Shown piece by piece: positions 1-6,772 of a DNA stretch of 16,738 bases. The notes under the pieces are model-generated. The model worked only from the letters and a program-made list of their open reading frames with translations, did no database searches and was not told where the DNA came from. Position numbers and translations under genes: made by a program. Each line of letters opens with the position of its first letter. The first letter of the stretch is position 1. Source of the DNA: SLRI01 sp036796215 (GTDB lineage Bacteria > Pseudomonadota > Alphaproteobacteria > Geminicoccales > Geminicoccaceae). The DNA lies in contig DAIRDJ010000084.1 in NCBI GenBank assembly GCA_036796215.1, positions 1-16,738 on the forward strand, written 5' to 3'.

Positions 1-2
1 CA

Positions 3-130
3 GCCCGGGCCAGCGAGCTGCTGCTCCGGCTGCCCATCGCCCGCCTCGTCCGGCTCGCCGTCGACCTCGCCGGCAGCCATCGGCGTTGCGTTTCAACGAC
101 GACGCGGTCAGCCGAAACGCCTGGCAAGAT
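3..130 (+). other. Unassigned left-edge segment
   Basis: From the left edge to about base 86 one plus-strand frame is open, with almost every third codon position G or C and a Leu/Arg/Ala-rich translation. This could be the remnant of a gene that starts outside the window. It runs on without a stop into sequence of lower coding quality. I recognise no family, and the stretch is too short to name. Confidence 0.15.
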
Positions 131-190
131 GCCACGCGGGAGCGGCGAGTGTGTGCACGAACTTAGCGGCCGAGCTGAACGGCATGACCG

Positions 191-223
191 ACATGTCGCC
201 GAGGCAACCCACATGTCGCCGAG
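191..223. repeat. 13-bp direct repeat, 20-bp period, beside istB remnant
   Basis: The sequence ACATGTCGCCGAG occurs perfectly at 191-203 and again at 211-223, separated by 7 bases. It abuts the first recognisable IstB codons at 231. IS21-family elements are known to carry multiple short terminal repeats that bind the transposase, so these copies may be the remains of such an end. That assignment is inference; only the repeat itself is seen. Confidence 0.4.
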
Positions 224-230
224 ACTGGGG

Positions 231-906
231 CCCATGATCTCCAAAGCCCGGGTCATGGCGCCCTTGTCGATGTGGGGTTGCCGGCGACAGCTGGCTCGAA
301 AAGGGCAGACAATCTGCTCGTGTTCGGCCCGCCGGGTGGCGGTAAGAGCCACTTGGCCGCCGCCATCGGCCTCGGTGTGGAGCTGCGGGGACCCCGCAGC
401 ACGGCCTGATCGAAAATGGCTGGCGCGTGCTCTTCGCCCGCACCATCGCGCGCCAGCAGGCGGCGCGATCCAGCCGCGAAGCGGCCGCGGTCAGCAGACC
501 GCGGCGGGCGACCTCGTGCAGCGCCTGCAGGTCGCCCGGCGCGAGCTTGCCCTCGAATCCGCCATCGCCAAGCTCGACAAGTATCACCTGCTGATCCTCG
601 ACGACCCCCCTCGCTATCCGGGCCTGCGTCACCAAGGATCAGGCCGAGACCAGCGTCCTCTTCGAGCTGATCAGCGCCCGCTACGAACGCCGCTCGATGC
701 CGATCACCGCCGACCAGCCCTTCGGCAAGGGGAACAGGATCTTCCCCGCCCCCGCCATGACGCTCGCCGCCGTCGACCGGCTCGTCCATCACGCCACGAT
801 CCTCGAGCTCAACGTGGAAAGCTACCGACGCCGGGCCGCTGTCGAGCGCCGCAAGGCACCGAAACGACCGCCGGCCCGCGCGACAAGCAAAGACGCCGCT
901 GATTGA
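231..906 (+). pseudogene. istB: Decayed IS21-family helper ATPase (IstB-like)
   Basis: IstB is the AAA+ ATPase that assists the IS21-family transposase IstA. The conserved IstB string is present but scattered over three frames. PMISKARVMA begins at 231, and GDSWLEKG lies near 280 in another frame. The Walker A block FGPPGGGKSHLAAAIG is at about 320-370, and GWRVLFART at about 418-450 after a frame change. LVQRLQVARRELALES is at about 513-560, followed by the Walker B LLILDD near 588-605. After one more shift the C-terminal part runs through QAETSVLFELISARYERRS, the AMTLAAVDRLVHHATI region and SYRRR to the TGA at 904-906. The N-terminal part is missing, and a stop (407-409) falls in the Walker A frame. 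No istA partner is seen. It cannot make a functional protein and marks the edge of the polysaccharide locus. Confidence 0.85.
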
Positions 907-1106
907 CGCACCGCGACAATCAGACCGCGAAACCCCCATGATCGCAGCGTCCCGCGCAGCGATCCCCGCCACGCCGCGACGCCCTCGACTCTCATCCCGA
1001 TTGTCGCGAGCTTCTCATCCAGATCGACGCGCTACAGACTTGGCAAAGACGTCCGCATCCGGTTTGCTTGAGAGCAGTCGCCTCTGCGCTTGGAGCCGCA
1101 ATCCAC
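907..1106. other. Spacer between two transposase remnants
   Basis: About 200 bases with no recognisable gene lie between the end of the istB remnant and the start of the rve transposase remnant. The short open frames here have no family signature. It is probably degraded mobile-element DNA. Confidence 0.4.
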
Positions 1107-1271
1107 CACCTCCTCTGGGTCAGGACCTTCCGCACCGTCGAGGAGCTCCGCCTCGCCCTGATCGACTTCAGGCAAATCTACAACGACAGCTGGCTGATAG
1201 AGCGGCATGGCCACCGCCCGCCAGCCCTGTTCCGACGCGACCAGATGGACAAGCTGCCCCTGGCCGCATAA
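1107..1271 (+). pseudogene. C-terminal remnant of a DDE (rve) transposase
   Basis: The last 55 or so codons of this frame read as the C-terminal end of an integrase-core (rve) transposase of the IS3/IS481 kind. Recognisable pieces are VRTFRTVEELRLALIDF, IYNDSWLIERHGHRPPA and a short tail ending at TAA 1269-1271. The catalytic DDE residues and everything N-terminal are absent. The upstream sequence in the same frame (from about 1068) does not resemble the family. It is a truncated fragment from a different element than the istB remnant. The family call rests on the TVEEL...YN..WLIERHG.R.P pattern, and I cannot name the exact IS. Confidence 0.65.
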
Positions 1272-1336
1272 TCGCATTCGGGTGTCTCAGAAACCAGGGG
1301 CGGTGCGGGGCGACGGTGATTGCGGCGTCGGAGTCA

Positions 1337-1375
1337 TGATATAGAGTATCTACCTATAGTAGACTTTCTATATCA
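1337..1375. promoter_or_regulatory. 39-bp nested palindrome upstream of the GH74 gene
   Basis: Perfect 9-base outer arms TGATATAGA (1337-1345) and TCTATATCA (1367-1375) flank perfect 5-base inner arms TCTAC (1349-1353) and GTAGA (1359-1363). Both pairs are centred on base 1356. The element is AT-rich within a very GC-rich window. It could be an operator for a dimeric or tetrameric regulator, or a stem-loop. Its position about 110 bases before the GTG start suits transcriptional control of the hydrolase. Confidence 0.5.
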
Positions 1376-1399
1376 AATATCGCGCATAAGTGTTATGCT
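1371..1399 (+). promoter_or_regulatory. Possible sigma-70-type promoter for the GH74 gene
   Basis: An extended -10-like element, TGTTATGCT (1391-1399), lies in the AT-rich island. The matching -35 position (near 1371-1376, TATCAA) is poor. Transcription from here would give a leader of roughly 75 bases before the GTG start. Confidence 0.3.
1384..1398. promoter_or_regulatory. 15-bp palindrome GCATAA-gtg-TTATGC
   Basis: Perfect 6-base arms are separated by 3 bases, starting 9 bases after the larger 39-bp palindrome. The right arm overlaps a possible extended -10 element (TG at 1391-1392, TATGCT at 1394-1399). A regulator bound here would cover the putative promoter. Operator function is inference. 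Confidence 0.4.
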
Positions 1400-1482
1400 C
1401 TCGAAATGTGGTGGCGACCAACATGCGTCCCGCCAGGGACGGGCCGCCGCCTTGGCCAACCGGTTTCCTTGGAGATCGAGAC

Positions 1483-3723
1483 GTGCATCTGCTGCTGATC
1501 CGCCGCATTCTCGTCGTCGCCGCAATCGTCCTTGCGGGTACCCTCGTTGCTCACGAGCGTACCGCCAGGGCCGAAACGTTCGCAACGAGCACCGGCGAGA
1601 CGATGCGTTGGGGAGCCTTGCCGATCGGTGCCGGCGGCTTCGTCACCGGCATCGCCGTGCACCCGCGCTCGGCCGACGTCGTCTACGCCCGGACCGATGT
1701 CGGCGGTCTCTACGCCTGGCAGGCGGCGAGCCGGCGTTGGCAGCCACTGTTCACCGAGGCGCAACGGCCGGCGGGCGCACCCCTGAACGTCGCCAGCCTC
1801 GGGATGGACCCGCGCAACCCCGCCACCCTCTACCTCGCGCTGGGGGCGACGGCAGCGGACAACGGCACCTTCGTCAAGTCGACCGACAGCGGCCGCAGCT
1901 GGCGGGTCCTGTCCGGGCCGCCGGTGCCGGTGGCCGGCAACGAGGATTTTCGCTGGGCCGGCGAGCGTCTCTCGGTCGATCCGAACAACTCGTCGGTCGT
2001 CTATTTCGGCTCGCCGACCCGCGGGCTCTGGGTCAGTGTCACGGGCGGCGGGAGCTGGTCGCAGGTCTCGACCAGCGCCGTGCCGGTCGGCACCCAGCAC
2101 GCCAGGATGGGGCCGGCTGGGGTCACCTTCGTCCTCTTCAACCCGCGCGCGCCGCTGATCAACGGTCGCACCTCGGTGATCTATGCCGGGGTCAGCCGTC
2201 AGGGCATCTACAGCACTGCCGATGGCGGCCGCAGCTGGCAACGCATTCTCGCCGACGACAGCATCCCGCAGCAGGCCGAAATCGACGCCAGCGGCACCCT
2301 CTACGTCACCTTCTTCGGCAACGGCAGCCGCAGCGCCGGCAAGGTCGCCAAGTTCGCCGGCGGTCGCTGGCACGATATCTCGCCTGCCCGAGGCGCCGAC
2401 TTCTCGGCGATCACCGTCGATCGTGCCAAGCCCGGGCGCCTCTGGGTCAGCACCTACCCCTTGCGGCCGGACGGCATCTACTACTCGCCCGATGCCGGCC
2501 AGAGCTGGCGACAATTGCAGTCCAGCATGGTGGAAACCCCGGCCTGGTGGCCGAGCTGGTCGCTCTGGACACTTGCCGGCGGGCTCGCCCATGACCCGCG
2601 CCATCCCGATGGTCTCTGGCTTTCGACTGGACTCGGCATTATCCACACCAGCAAGGGGGCGGCGGCGCACCCGCGCTGGCGCACCCGCGTCGACGGCATC
2701 GAAGTGACCGTCACCTTCGCCGCGGTCAGCACACACGGTGGCGCCCTGGTCACCGGCATCGCCGATTTCGACGGCTTTCGCCACGAGCGCATCGATGCCT
2801 TCCCGGCGGTCACCCACGGCCGTGGCGAGTTCATCACGACCACCGCCATCGCCGTCATGGGCAGCAACCCGAACGTGCTCGTCTCGGTCGGCGCCAGCCA
2901 CCACGAGCCCTGGCGGCGGCGAGCCGGCTACTCGACCGACAACGGCCGCAGCTGGACGGACTTCCCGTCGATCCGCCAGAACAACCACCCCGACGCCCTC
3001 GGCTTCGGCAATGTCGCGATCTCGGCGACCGATGCGCAGAACGTCGTCTGGCAGCCCTCCGACTGGCAGCCACCCTACGTCACCACCGACGGTGGCCGTA
3101 CCTGGCGGCGGCTGACCGCCTTCGAGCGCAGTCCGTTCAACGGCGGCGCCCACACCCATCTCTGGAACCGGCAGCGGGCGCTCGCGGCCGACACGGTGCG
3201 CGGCGGCGTCTTCTATCTCTACCACCACGTCCCAGGCTATCTGATGCGCAGCACGGACGGCGGTCGCGAGTGGAGCATCGCCAGCCGTGACCTGCCGGCC
3301 GGACGCTGGAACACGGCCGACCTCCAGGCAGTGCCCGGACGGTCGGGGCATCTCTGGATCGGCGTCGGGGACGCGCTCTATCGTTCGGCCGACAGCGGGT
3401 CGAGCTTCACCCGCGACCCGGCGGTCAGCCGGGTGAGTGTCCTCGGCTTCGGCGCCGCCGCCCCGGGCCACACCTGGCCCGCCGCCTATCTACAGGGTGT
3501 CGTCGACGGCAAGGAGGGGATCTTCCGCTCGATCGACGGTGGCGGCAGCTGGCTGCAGATCGGCAACTTCCGCGCCACCGGCAACGAGCCCATGGTCATC
3601 GCCGGCGACATGAACCTCTTCGGCCGCGTCTATCTCGGCACCAGCGGCAGCGGCTTTCTCCAGGGGGCCCTGACCACGCCACCAGAGCCGCCATCGCGCC
3701 GGCACCGGCACCGGAGCCGGTGA
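1483..3723 (+). CDS. Secreted GH74-like beta-propeller glycoside hydrolase
   Basis: The GH74 family holds endo-beta-1,4-glucanases and xyloglucanases built from two seven-bladed propellers. I choose GTG 1483 (746 residues) because a GGAG box sits 8 bases upstream and the protein then opens with a clean signal peptide: two arginines, a hydrophobic stretch at residues 9-23 and an ARA cleavage site near residue 30. The mature start resembles family members (GAGGFVTGIAVHP, then YARTDVGG). By comparison with known GH74 enzymes the two catalytic aspartates would be D72 in ARTDVGG and D428 in ADFDGFRH. About eight Asp-box-like motifs of the S/T-x-D-x-G-x-x-W type are spread along the chain (STDSGRSW, TADGGRSW, STDNGRSW and others). 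It is convergent with the glycosyltransferase operon and probably trims or degrades the locus polysaccharide in the periplasm or outside. The 3' end may be frameshifted. A sialidase-like BNR protein is the alternative, less favoured because of the two GH74 Asp motifs. Confidence 0.85.
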   Translation: MHLLLIRRILVVAAIVLAGTLVAHERTARAETFATSTGETMRWGALPIGAGGFVTGIAVHPRSADVVYARTDVGGLYAWQAASRRWQPLFTEAQRPAGAPLNVASLGMDPRNPATLYLALGATAADNGTFVKSTDSGRSWRVLSGPPVPVAGNEDFRWAGERLSVDPNNSSVVYFGSPTRGLWVSVTGGGSWSQVSTSAVPVGTQHARMGPAGVTFVLFNPRAPLINGRTSVIYAGVSRQGIYSTADGGRSWQRILADDSIPQQAEIDASGTLYVTFFGNGSRSAGKVAKFAGGRWHDISPARGADFSAITVDRAKPGRLWVSTYPLRPDGIYYSPDAGQSWRQLQSSMVETPAWWPSWSLWTLAGGLAHDPRHPDGLWLSTGLGIIHTSKGAAAHPRWRTRVDGIEVTVTFAAVSTHGGALVTGIADFDGFRHERIDAFPAVTHGRGEFITTTAIAVMGSNPNVLVSVGASHHEPWRRRAGYSTDNGRSWTDFPSIRQNNHPDALGFGNVAISATDAQNVVWQPSDWQPPYVTTDGGRTWRRLTAFERSPFNGGAHTHLWNRQRALAADTVRGGVFYLYHHVPGYLMRSTDGGREWSIASRDLPAGRWNTADLQAVPGRSGHLWIGVGDALYRSADSGSSFTRDPAVSRVSVLGFGAAAPGHTWPAAYLQGVVDGKEGIFRSIDGGGSWLQIGNFRATGNEPMVIAGDMNLFGRVYLGTSGSGFLQGALTTPPEPPSRRHRHRSR

Positions 3724-3857
3724 TCAGCGGCACCGAGCCGGTCAGCGGCCCGATGAACCTGGAGCCGGCGGCCGGCGACGAGGCGCCGACGGTCGTCTCG
3801 CCGATCAACGCCCTGCGCGCTCGGCTCCACGCTTTAGGCTTCCGTCGCCTGCCCTGA
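3685..3857 (+). other. Probable frameshifted C-terminal extension of the GH74-like gene
   Basis: The annotated frame ends in an Arg/His-rich tail (PSRRHRHRSR) that looks like out-of-frame reading. From 3687-3690 another frame reads AIAPAPAPEPVISG and onward to TGA 3855-3857, with G or C in nearly every third codon position. This is a Pro/Ala/Glu-rich linker-like sequence. One missing base near 3688-3690 would join the two. The extension would overlap the end of the convergent glycosyltransferase gene by about 53 bases. Confidence 0.45.
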
Positions 3858-4674
3858 GCTCGGTTGCCGCCGCGGCGGGCAACGGCGTCAGCCCGAACTC
3901 GTCGCGGATGGCGTCGGTCAAGGGGCGCAGGTCGCGCAGGCCGCCGGTGTTGAGCTTGAGCCCGCGCAGGACTTCGCGCGGGTTGCGCTTGAGCTTGGCG
4001 AAGATCGGCTCCTGCTTGGTGATGCTCTCGCCGACATCGTCGCGAATGTAGACGGCACCGGGAAACGGCAGCGGCCGCAACGGCGCGCCACGTGCCGCGA
4101 AATCCGCCTCGGCATGCGGGTGCCCGGTGAGGAAGCGATCGTTGTCGCCGAGCGGCTCGTCCGGCGCCAGCGAGGGCTGGAAGCGGACGAGATCGTAGCG
4201 GGCGATGACCGAGCTGCCGCAGATCTTGAAGAAGCCCTGGTCCCGCCAGCGGATGAAGCGCGAGCCTTCGGGGTACTCGTAGCCCTGGTCGATGTACCAG
4301 CCGGGAACGTCGGGCTGGGCCGCGACGTGGCGCACGAGGTCACGGCTGATGCAGTCATCGGCGTCGACCACCATGACGTGACGCGGCGGCCGCTCGGCGA
4401 GACTGATCAGGCCGGTCACGATCTTCTTCTTCTTGTCGTCCACTTTGGCCGAGTAGTTGTCGGCGGGCGACGGGAAATCGGCCGCGATAACAGTCAGCCG
4501 GTCGCTCGTGAAATTGATGTCGGGCATGCGGTTGCAGACGACGACGACACGGAAGTCGCCCGACGTCTGCCGACAGACCGAGCGCAGCGTACGCTCGACA
4601 TAGCGCGCGTGGTCGGGCCACGAGGTGGCGACGGCCGGGCTCTTGATGGCGATCAGAAAGGCGAGAGCGGTCAT
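3805..4674 (-). CDS. GT-A fold glycosyltransferase (GT2-like)
   Basis: Last gene of the five-gene minus-strand operon, 289 residues. Its ATG (4672-4674) overlaps the TGA of the upstream GT4 gene in an ATGA arrangement, and an AAAGGA box lies about 10 bases before it. It has an N-terminal strand-helix unit with the QTSGDFRVVVVCN pattern, where the nucleotide-sugar fold starts. A DxD-type metal and nucleotide-sugar site, VVDADDC, is at residues 102-108 (D104, D106). No membrane segments are evident. It is presumably cytosolic and adds one sugar to the lipid-linked repeat unit; donor and acceptor cannot be read from sequence. The last 20 or so residues (after ATEL) lose the G/C third-position bias and overlap the shifted frame of the convergent hydrolase gene, so the true C-terminus may be shorter or altered. 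Confidence 0.75.
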   Translation of the reverse strand: MTALAFLIAIKSPAVATSWPDHARYVERTLRSVCRQTSGDFRVVVVCNRMPDINFTSDRLTVIAADFPSPADNYSAKVDDKKKKIVTGLISLAERPPRHVMVVDADDCISRDLVRHVAAQPDVPGWYIDQGYEYPEGSRFIRWRDQGFFKICGSSVIARYDLVRFQPSLAPDEPLGDNDRFLTGHPHAEADFAARGAPLRPLPFPGAVYIRDDVGESITKQEPIFAKLKRNPREVLRGLKLNTGGLRDLRPLTDAIRDEFGLTPLPAAAATELRAGDGSLKRGAERAGR

Positions 4675-5837
4675 TCGGTCAGTGTCCTTTGGCAGAGTCC
4701 AGCCGACGCTGGTGGCCGGGGCGGCGCCAGCCCGAGCAGCGGCAGATAGGCGTCGACCGCTCGTTCCAGCGAAAACACGGCGGCCCGCGCCCGCAGCTCG
4801 GCCGCGGGCAACGGCTGATCGAGGGTGGCGACGATGGCCCCGGCCAAGGCCGCCGGATCACCCGGCGGCACCAGCCGACCGTGGCGGCCGTGCGCCAGGA
4901 TCTCGGCCGGCCCGCTCGGGCAGTCGGTGGCGACCACCGGCGTGCCGACCGCCATCGCCTCGACCAGCACGTTGCCGAAGCCTTCGTGGGTCGACGACAG
5001 GACGAGCAGGTCCGCCCTCGCCATCCAGGCGTAGGGATTGGCGACGAAACCAATGAAAGTCACGGCGGCGCCGAGGTCGAGGCTGCGAACCTTGGCCTCG
5101 AGCGCCGCGCGCTCCGGGCCCTCGCCCAGCAGCACCAGACGGACCGGGCGCTGCCGCTCGACCAGGGCCACGGCCTCCAGCAGCGTCGGATAGTCCTTTT
5201 GCCGGGCGAGCCGGCCGACGCCGACGATGACCGGCGCCGCGCCTGTGGCGAGGCAGGGATGGTCGAGCGGCTCCAGTGCCTTGGCAGCGAGTTCGCTCGA
5301 GTAGATGGGGTTGTAGACCACATGCACCGACGCCGCCGGCACGCCGTAGTCCCGAAGCTCTGCAGCGACCCCCTCCGAGACCGCCACCACCGCATCCGCG
5401 AAGCGGTAGAGCAGCCGCGCCATGACCGGCGCCAGCCGTTGCCGGAACCGGGTCGCATAGCGCGCCTCGATCGCGAGATGGTTGTGCACCGAGAGGACGC
5501 AGCGGGTCGGCGTTCGGGCGACCGCCTGCGCCACGACCGCCATGACGTTGTTGTCCTCGAGGGCCGCCAGGAGGGCGGTGGGGCGCACGCGTCGGAGATA
5601 GCCGACCAGTCCGGGCAGGGCCGTGCTCAGACGCTTCGCCCCGAGCTCGACCACCCGGATGCCGGGATCGAGCTGGGCGAAGTAGGGGCCGTCGGCATAG
5701 ACGACGACGAGATCGACGCCGATCCCACGGCGGATCAGCTCGGCGCCGAGATTGATCAGCACCCGCTCGGCGCCGCCGCCGTCGAGGCCGGAAATGAACA
5801 GGGCCACCCGCGGCCCGGGTGGTGGCGCGGCCGTCAT
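4671..5837 (-). CDS. GT4-type (GT-B) glycosyltransferase
   Basis: A retaining GT-B glycosyltransferase of 388 residues. I start it at ATG 5837, which overlaps the stop of the upstream GT2 gene (ATGA). A GGAG box is 6 bases upstream. The frame is open further upstream, but that part is shadow of the GT2 gene. Motifs in order are ISGLDGGGAERVLINL near residue 10-25 (the Gly-rich donor loop), NHLAIEARY, VYNPI, VGRLARQKDYPTLLEA at the start of the C-terminal Rossmann domain, and the EX7E motif (E285 in HEGFGNVLVEAM, E293). The downstream gene is coupled by a 4-base overlap. It probably adds a sugar from a nucleotide donor to the undecaprenyl-linked intermediate at the inner membrane. The sugar is not predictable. 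Confidence 0.88.
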   Translation of the reverse strand: MTAAPPPGPRVALFISGLDGGGAERVLINLGAELIRRGIGVDLVVVYADGPYFAQLDPGIRVVELGAKRLSTALPGLVGYLRRVRPTALLAALEDNNVMAVVAQAVARTPTRCVLSVHNHLAIEARYATRFRQRLAPVMARLLYRFADAVVAVSEGVAAELRDYGVPAASVHVVYNPIYSSELAAKALEPLDHPCLATGAAPVIVGVGRLARQKDYPTLLEAVALVERQRPVRLVLLGEGPERAALEAKVRSLDLGAAVTFIGFVANPYAWMARADLLVLSSTHEGFGNVLVEAMAVGTPVVATDCPSGPAEILAHGRHGRLVPPGDPAALAGAIVATLDQPLPAAELRARAAVFSLERAVDAYLPLLGLAPPRPPASAGLCQRTLTE

Positions 5838-6772
5838 GGCGTGCTCCGCCAGCCGCTCTTGGTCCGCAGCCAGTGGTAGTGCTGGCGCAACAGCACCGCA
5901 GCCTTGCGCCGTGGTGACGACCAGTCGACATAGGCCCTGATGCGCGCATCGAGCGCCGGCGTGACACAGCCGAGCGCCAGCTGCTGTCCGGTCGCCATGG
6001 CGAAGGTGTTGTCGGCAAAGCGGCTCAGCTCGGGAATCCGCGCCTGCCACCAGCACGCGGTCGCGACCAGGGTCGCGAGATGCGCACAGGCCCGCTCGGG
6101 ACGCCGGGTCATGGCGTTGTCGCCATGGATCCGTTGCAGGCTGAGCGGCTCGTCGAGGACATAGCCGCCGGCGAGCGCCATGCCGGCGAACTTGATGTAG
6201 TCGTCGATCAACAGCCGGTCCTCGGGCATCGGCAGCAGCCGGGCGAGCAGCGCACGCCGGTAGCAGAGACCCGAGGTCGCCGTCCCGGCGATTCCGAGCT
6301 TGCCGCGCAGCTTGCCCCGCAACAGGGCCGGCCGGACGTCGCGATAGCCGGACTCGCCGTGTGGTGTCGGGCAGTCGAGCGGTCCGAGGTCGGCGTCGGC
6401 GTGCTGCAGCGGATGGATCAGCCAACCGGCAGCCGGCACCTCGGCCAGGCTCGCAACCACTCGCTCCAGCTTCTCCGGTCGAAAAACGTCGTCGGCATCG
6501 AGCAGGCAGACGATCGCTCCCCGACTTCTGGCGAAGCCAGCGTTGAAGGCGCTCGCCTGGCCGCCGTTGGCCTGCAGCACGGGCACGATCGCCGCGCCGT
6601 AGGCGGCGATCACGTCGCGGGAATCGTCGGTCGAGCCGTCGTCGACAACCACGGTTTCGACCGCGGGGTAGGTTTGCGCGAGGACGCTGTCGATCGCCGC
6701 CCCGAGATAACGGCCGTAATTGTAATTGTTGATCAAGATGCTCACCAGCGGCCGGTCACCGTTCGGCATCAT
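5834..6772 (-). CDS. GT2 family glycosyltransferase
   Basis: An inverting GT-A enzyme of 312 residues. The fold opens with VSILINNYNYGRYL and QTYPAVETVVVDDGS (DD at 44-45), then has the catalytic-site DxD in CLLDADD (D92, D94). The C-terminal half carries an IDDYIKFAGMAL stretch and the ERIHGDN-like RIHGDNAM common in this family. Two ATGs stand in tandem (6772 and 6769), both behind an AGGA box. Spacing slightly favours the second, a difference of one residue. The start overlaps the flippase 3' end by 14-17 bases and the stop overlaps the next gene by 4, so translation is coupled on both sides. It is expected to build the side chain or backbone of the repeat unit in the cytosol. Confidence 0.88.
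   Translation of the reverse strand: MMPNGDRPLVSILINNYNYGRYLGAAIDSVLAQTYPAVETVVVDDGSTDDSRDVIAAYGAAIVPVLQANGGQASAFNAGFARSRGAIVCLLDADDVFRPEKLERVVASLAEVPAAGWLIHPLQHADADLGPLDCPTPHGESGYRDVRPALLRGKLRGKLGIAGTATSGLCYRRALLARLLPMPEDRLLIDDYIKFAGMALAGGYVLDEPLSLQRIHGDNAMTRRPERACAHLATLVATACWWQARIPELSRFADNTFAMATGQQLALGCVTPALDARIRAYVDWSSPRRKAAVLLRQHYHWLRTKSGWRSTP

Noticed and set aside
1390..1482. An earlier GTG start (1390) for the hydrolase
   Set aside because: It lies inside a perfect palindrome without a ribosome-binding site and would place about 30 hydrophilic residues before the signal peptide. GTG 1483 has a GGAG box and yields a clean signal sequence.
1393..3471. A 692-codon open frame on the minus strand opposite the hydrolase gene
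   Set aside because: It is antisense to a gene with clear family motifs. Long antisense frames are a common by-product of very high G/C third positions, and its translation is low-complexity Asp/Val/Gly/Arg-rich without any motif.
4689..5879. A 396-codon plus-strand frame opposite the GT4 gene
   Set aside because: It is a shadow of a well-supported glycosyltransferase with EX7E and GT-B motifs. The translation is charged and low in complexity.
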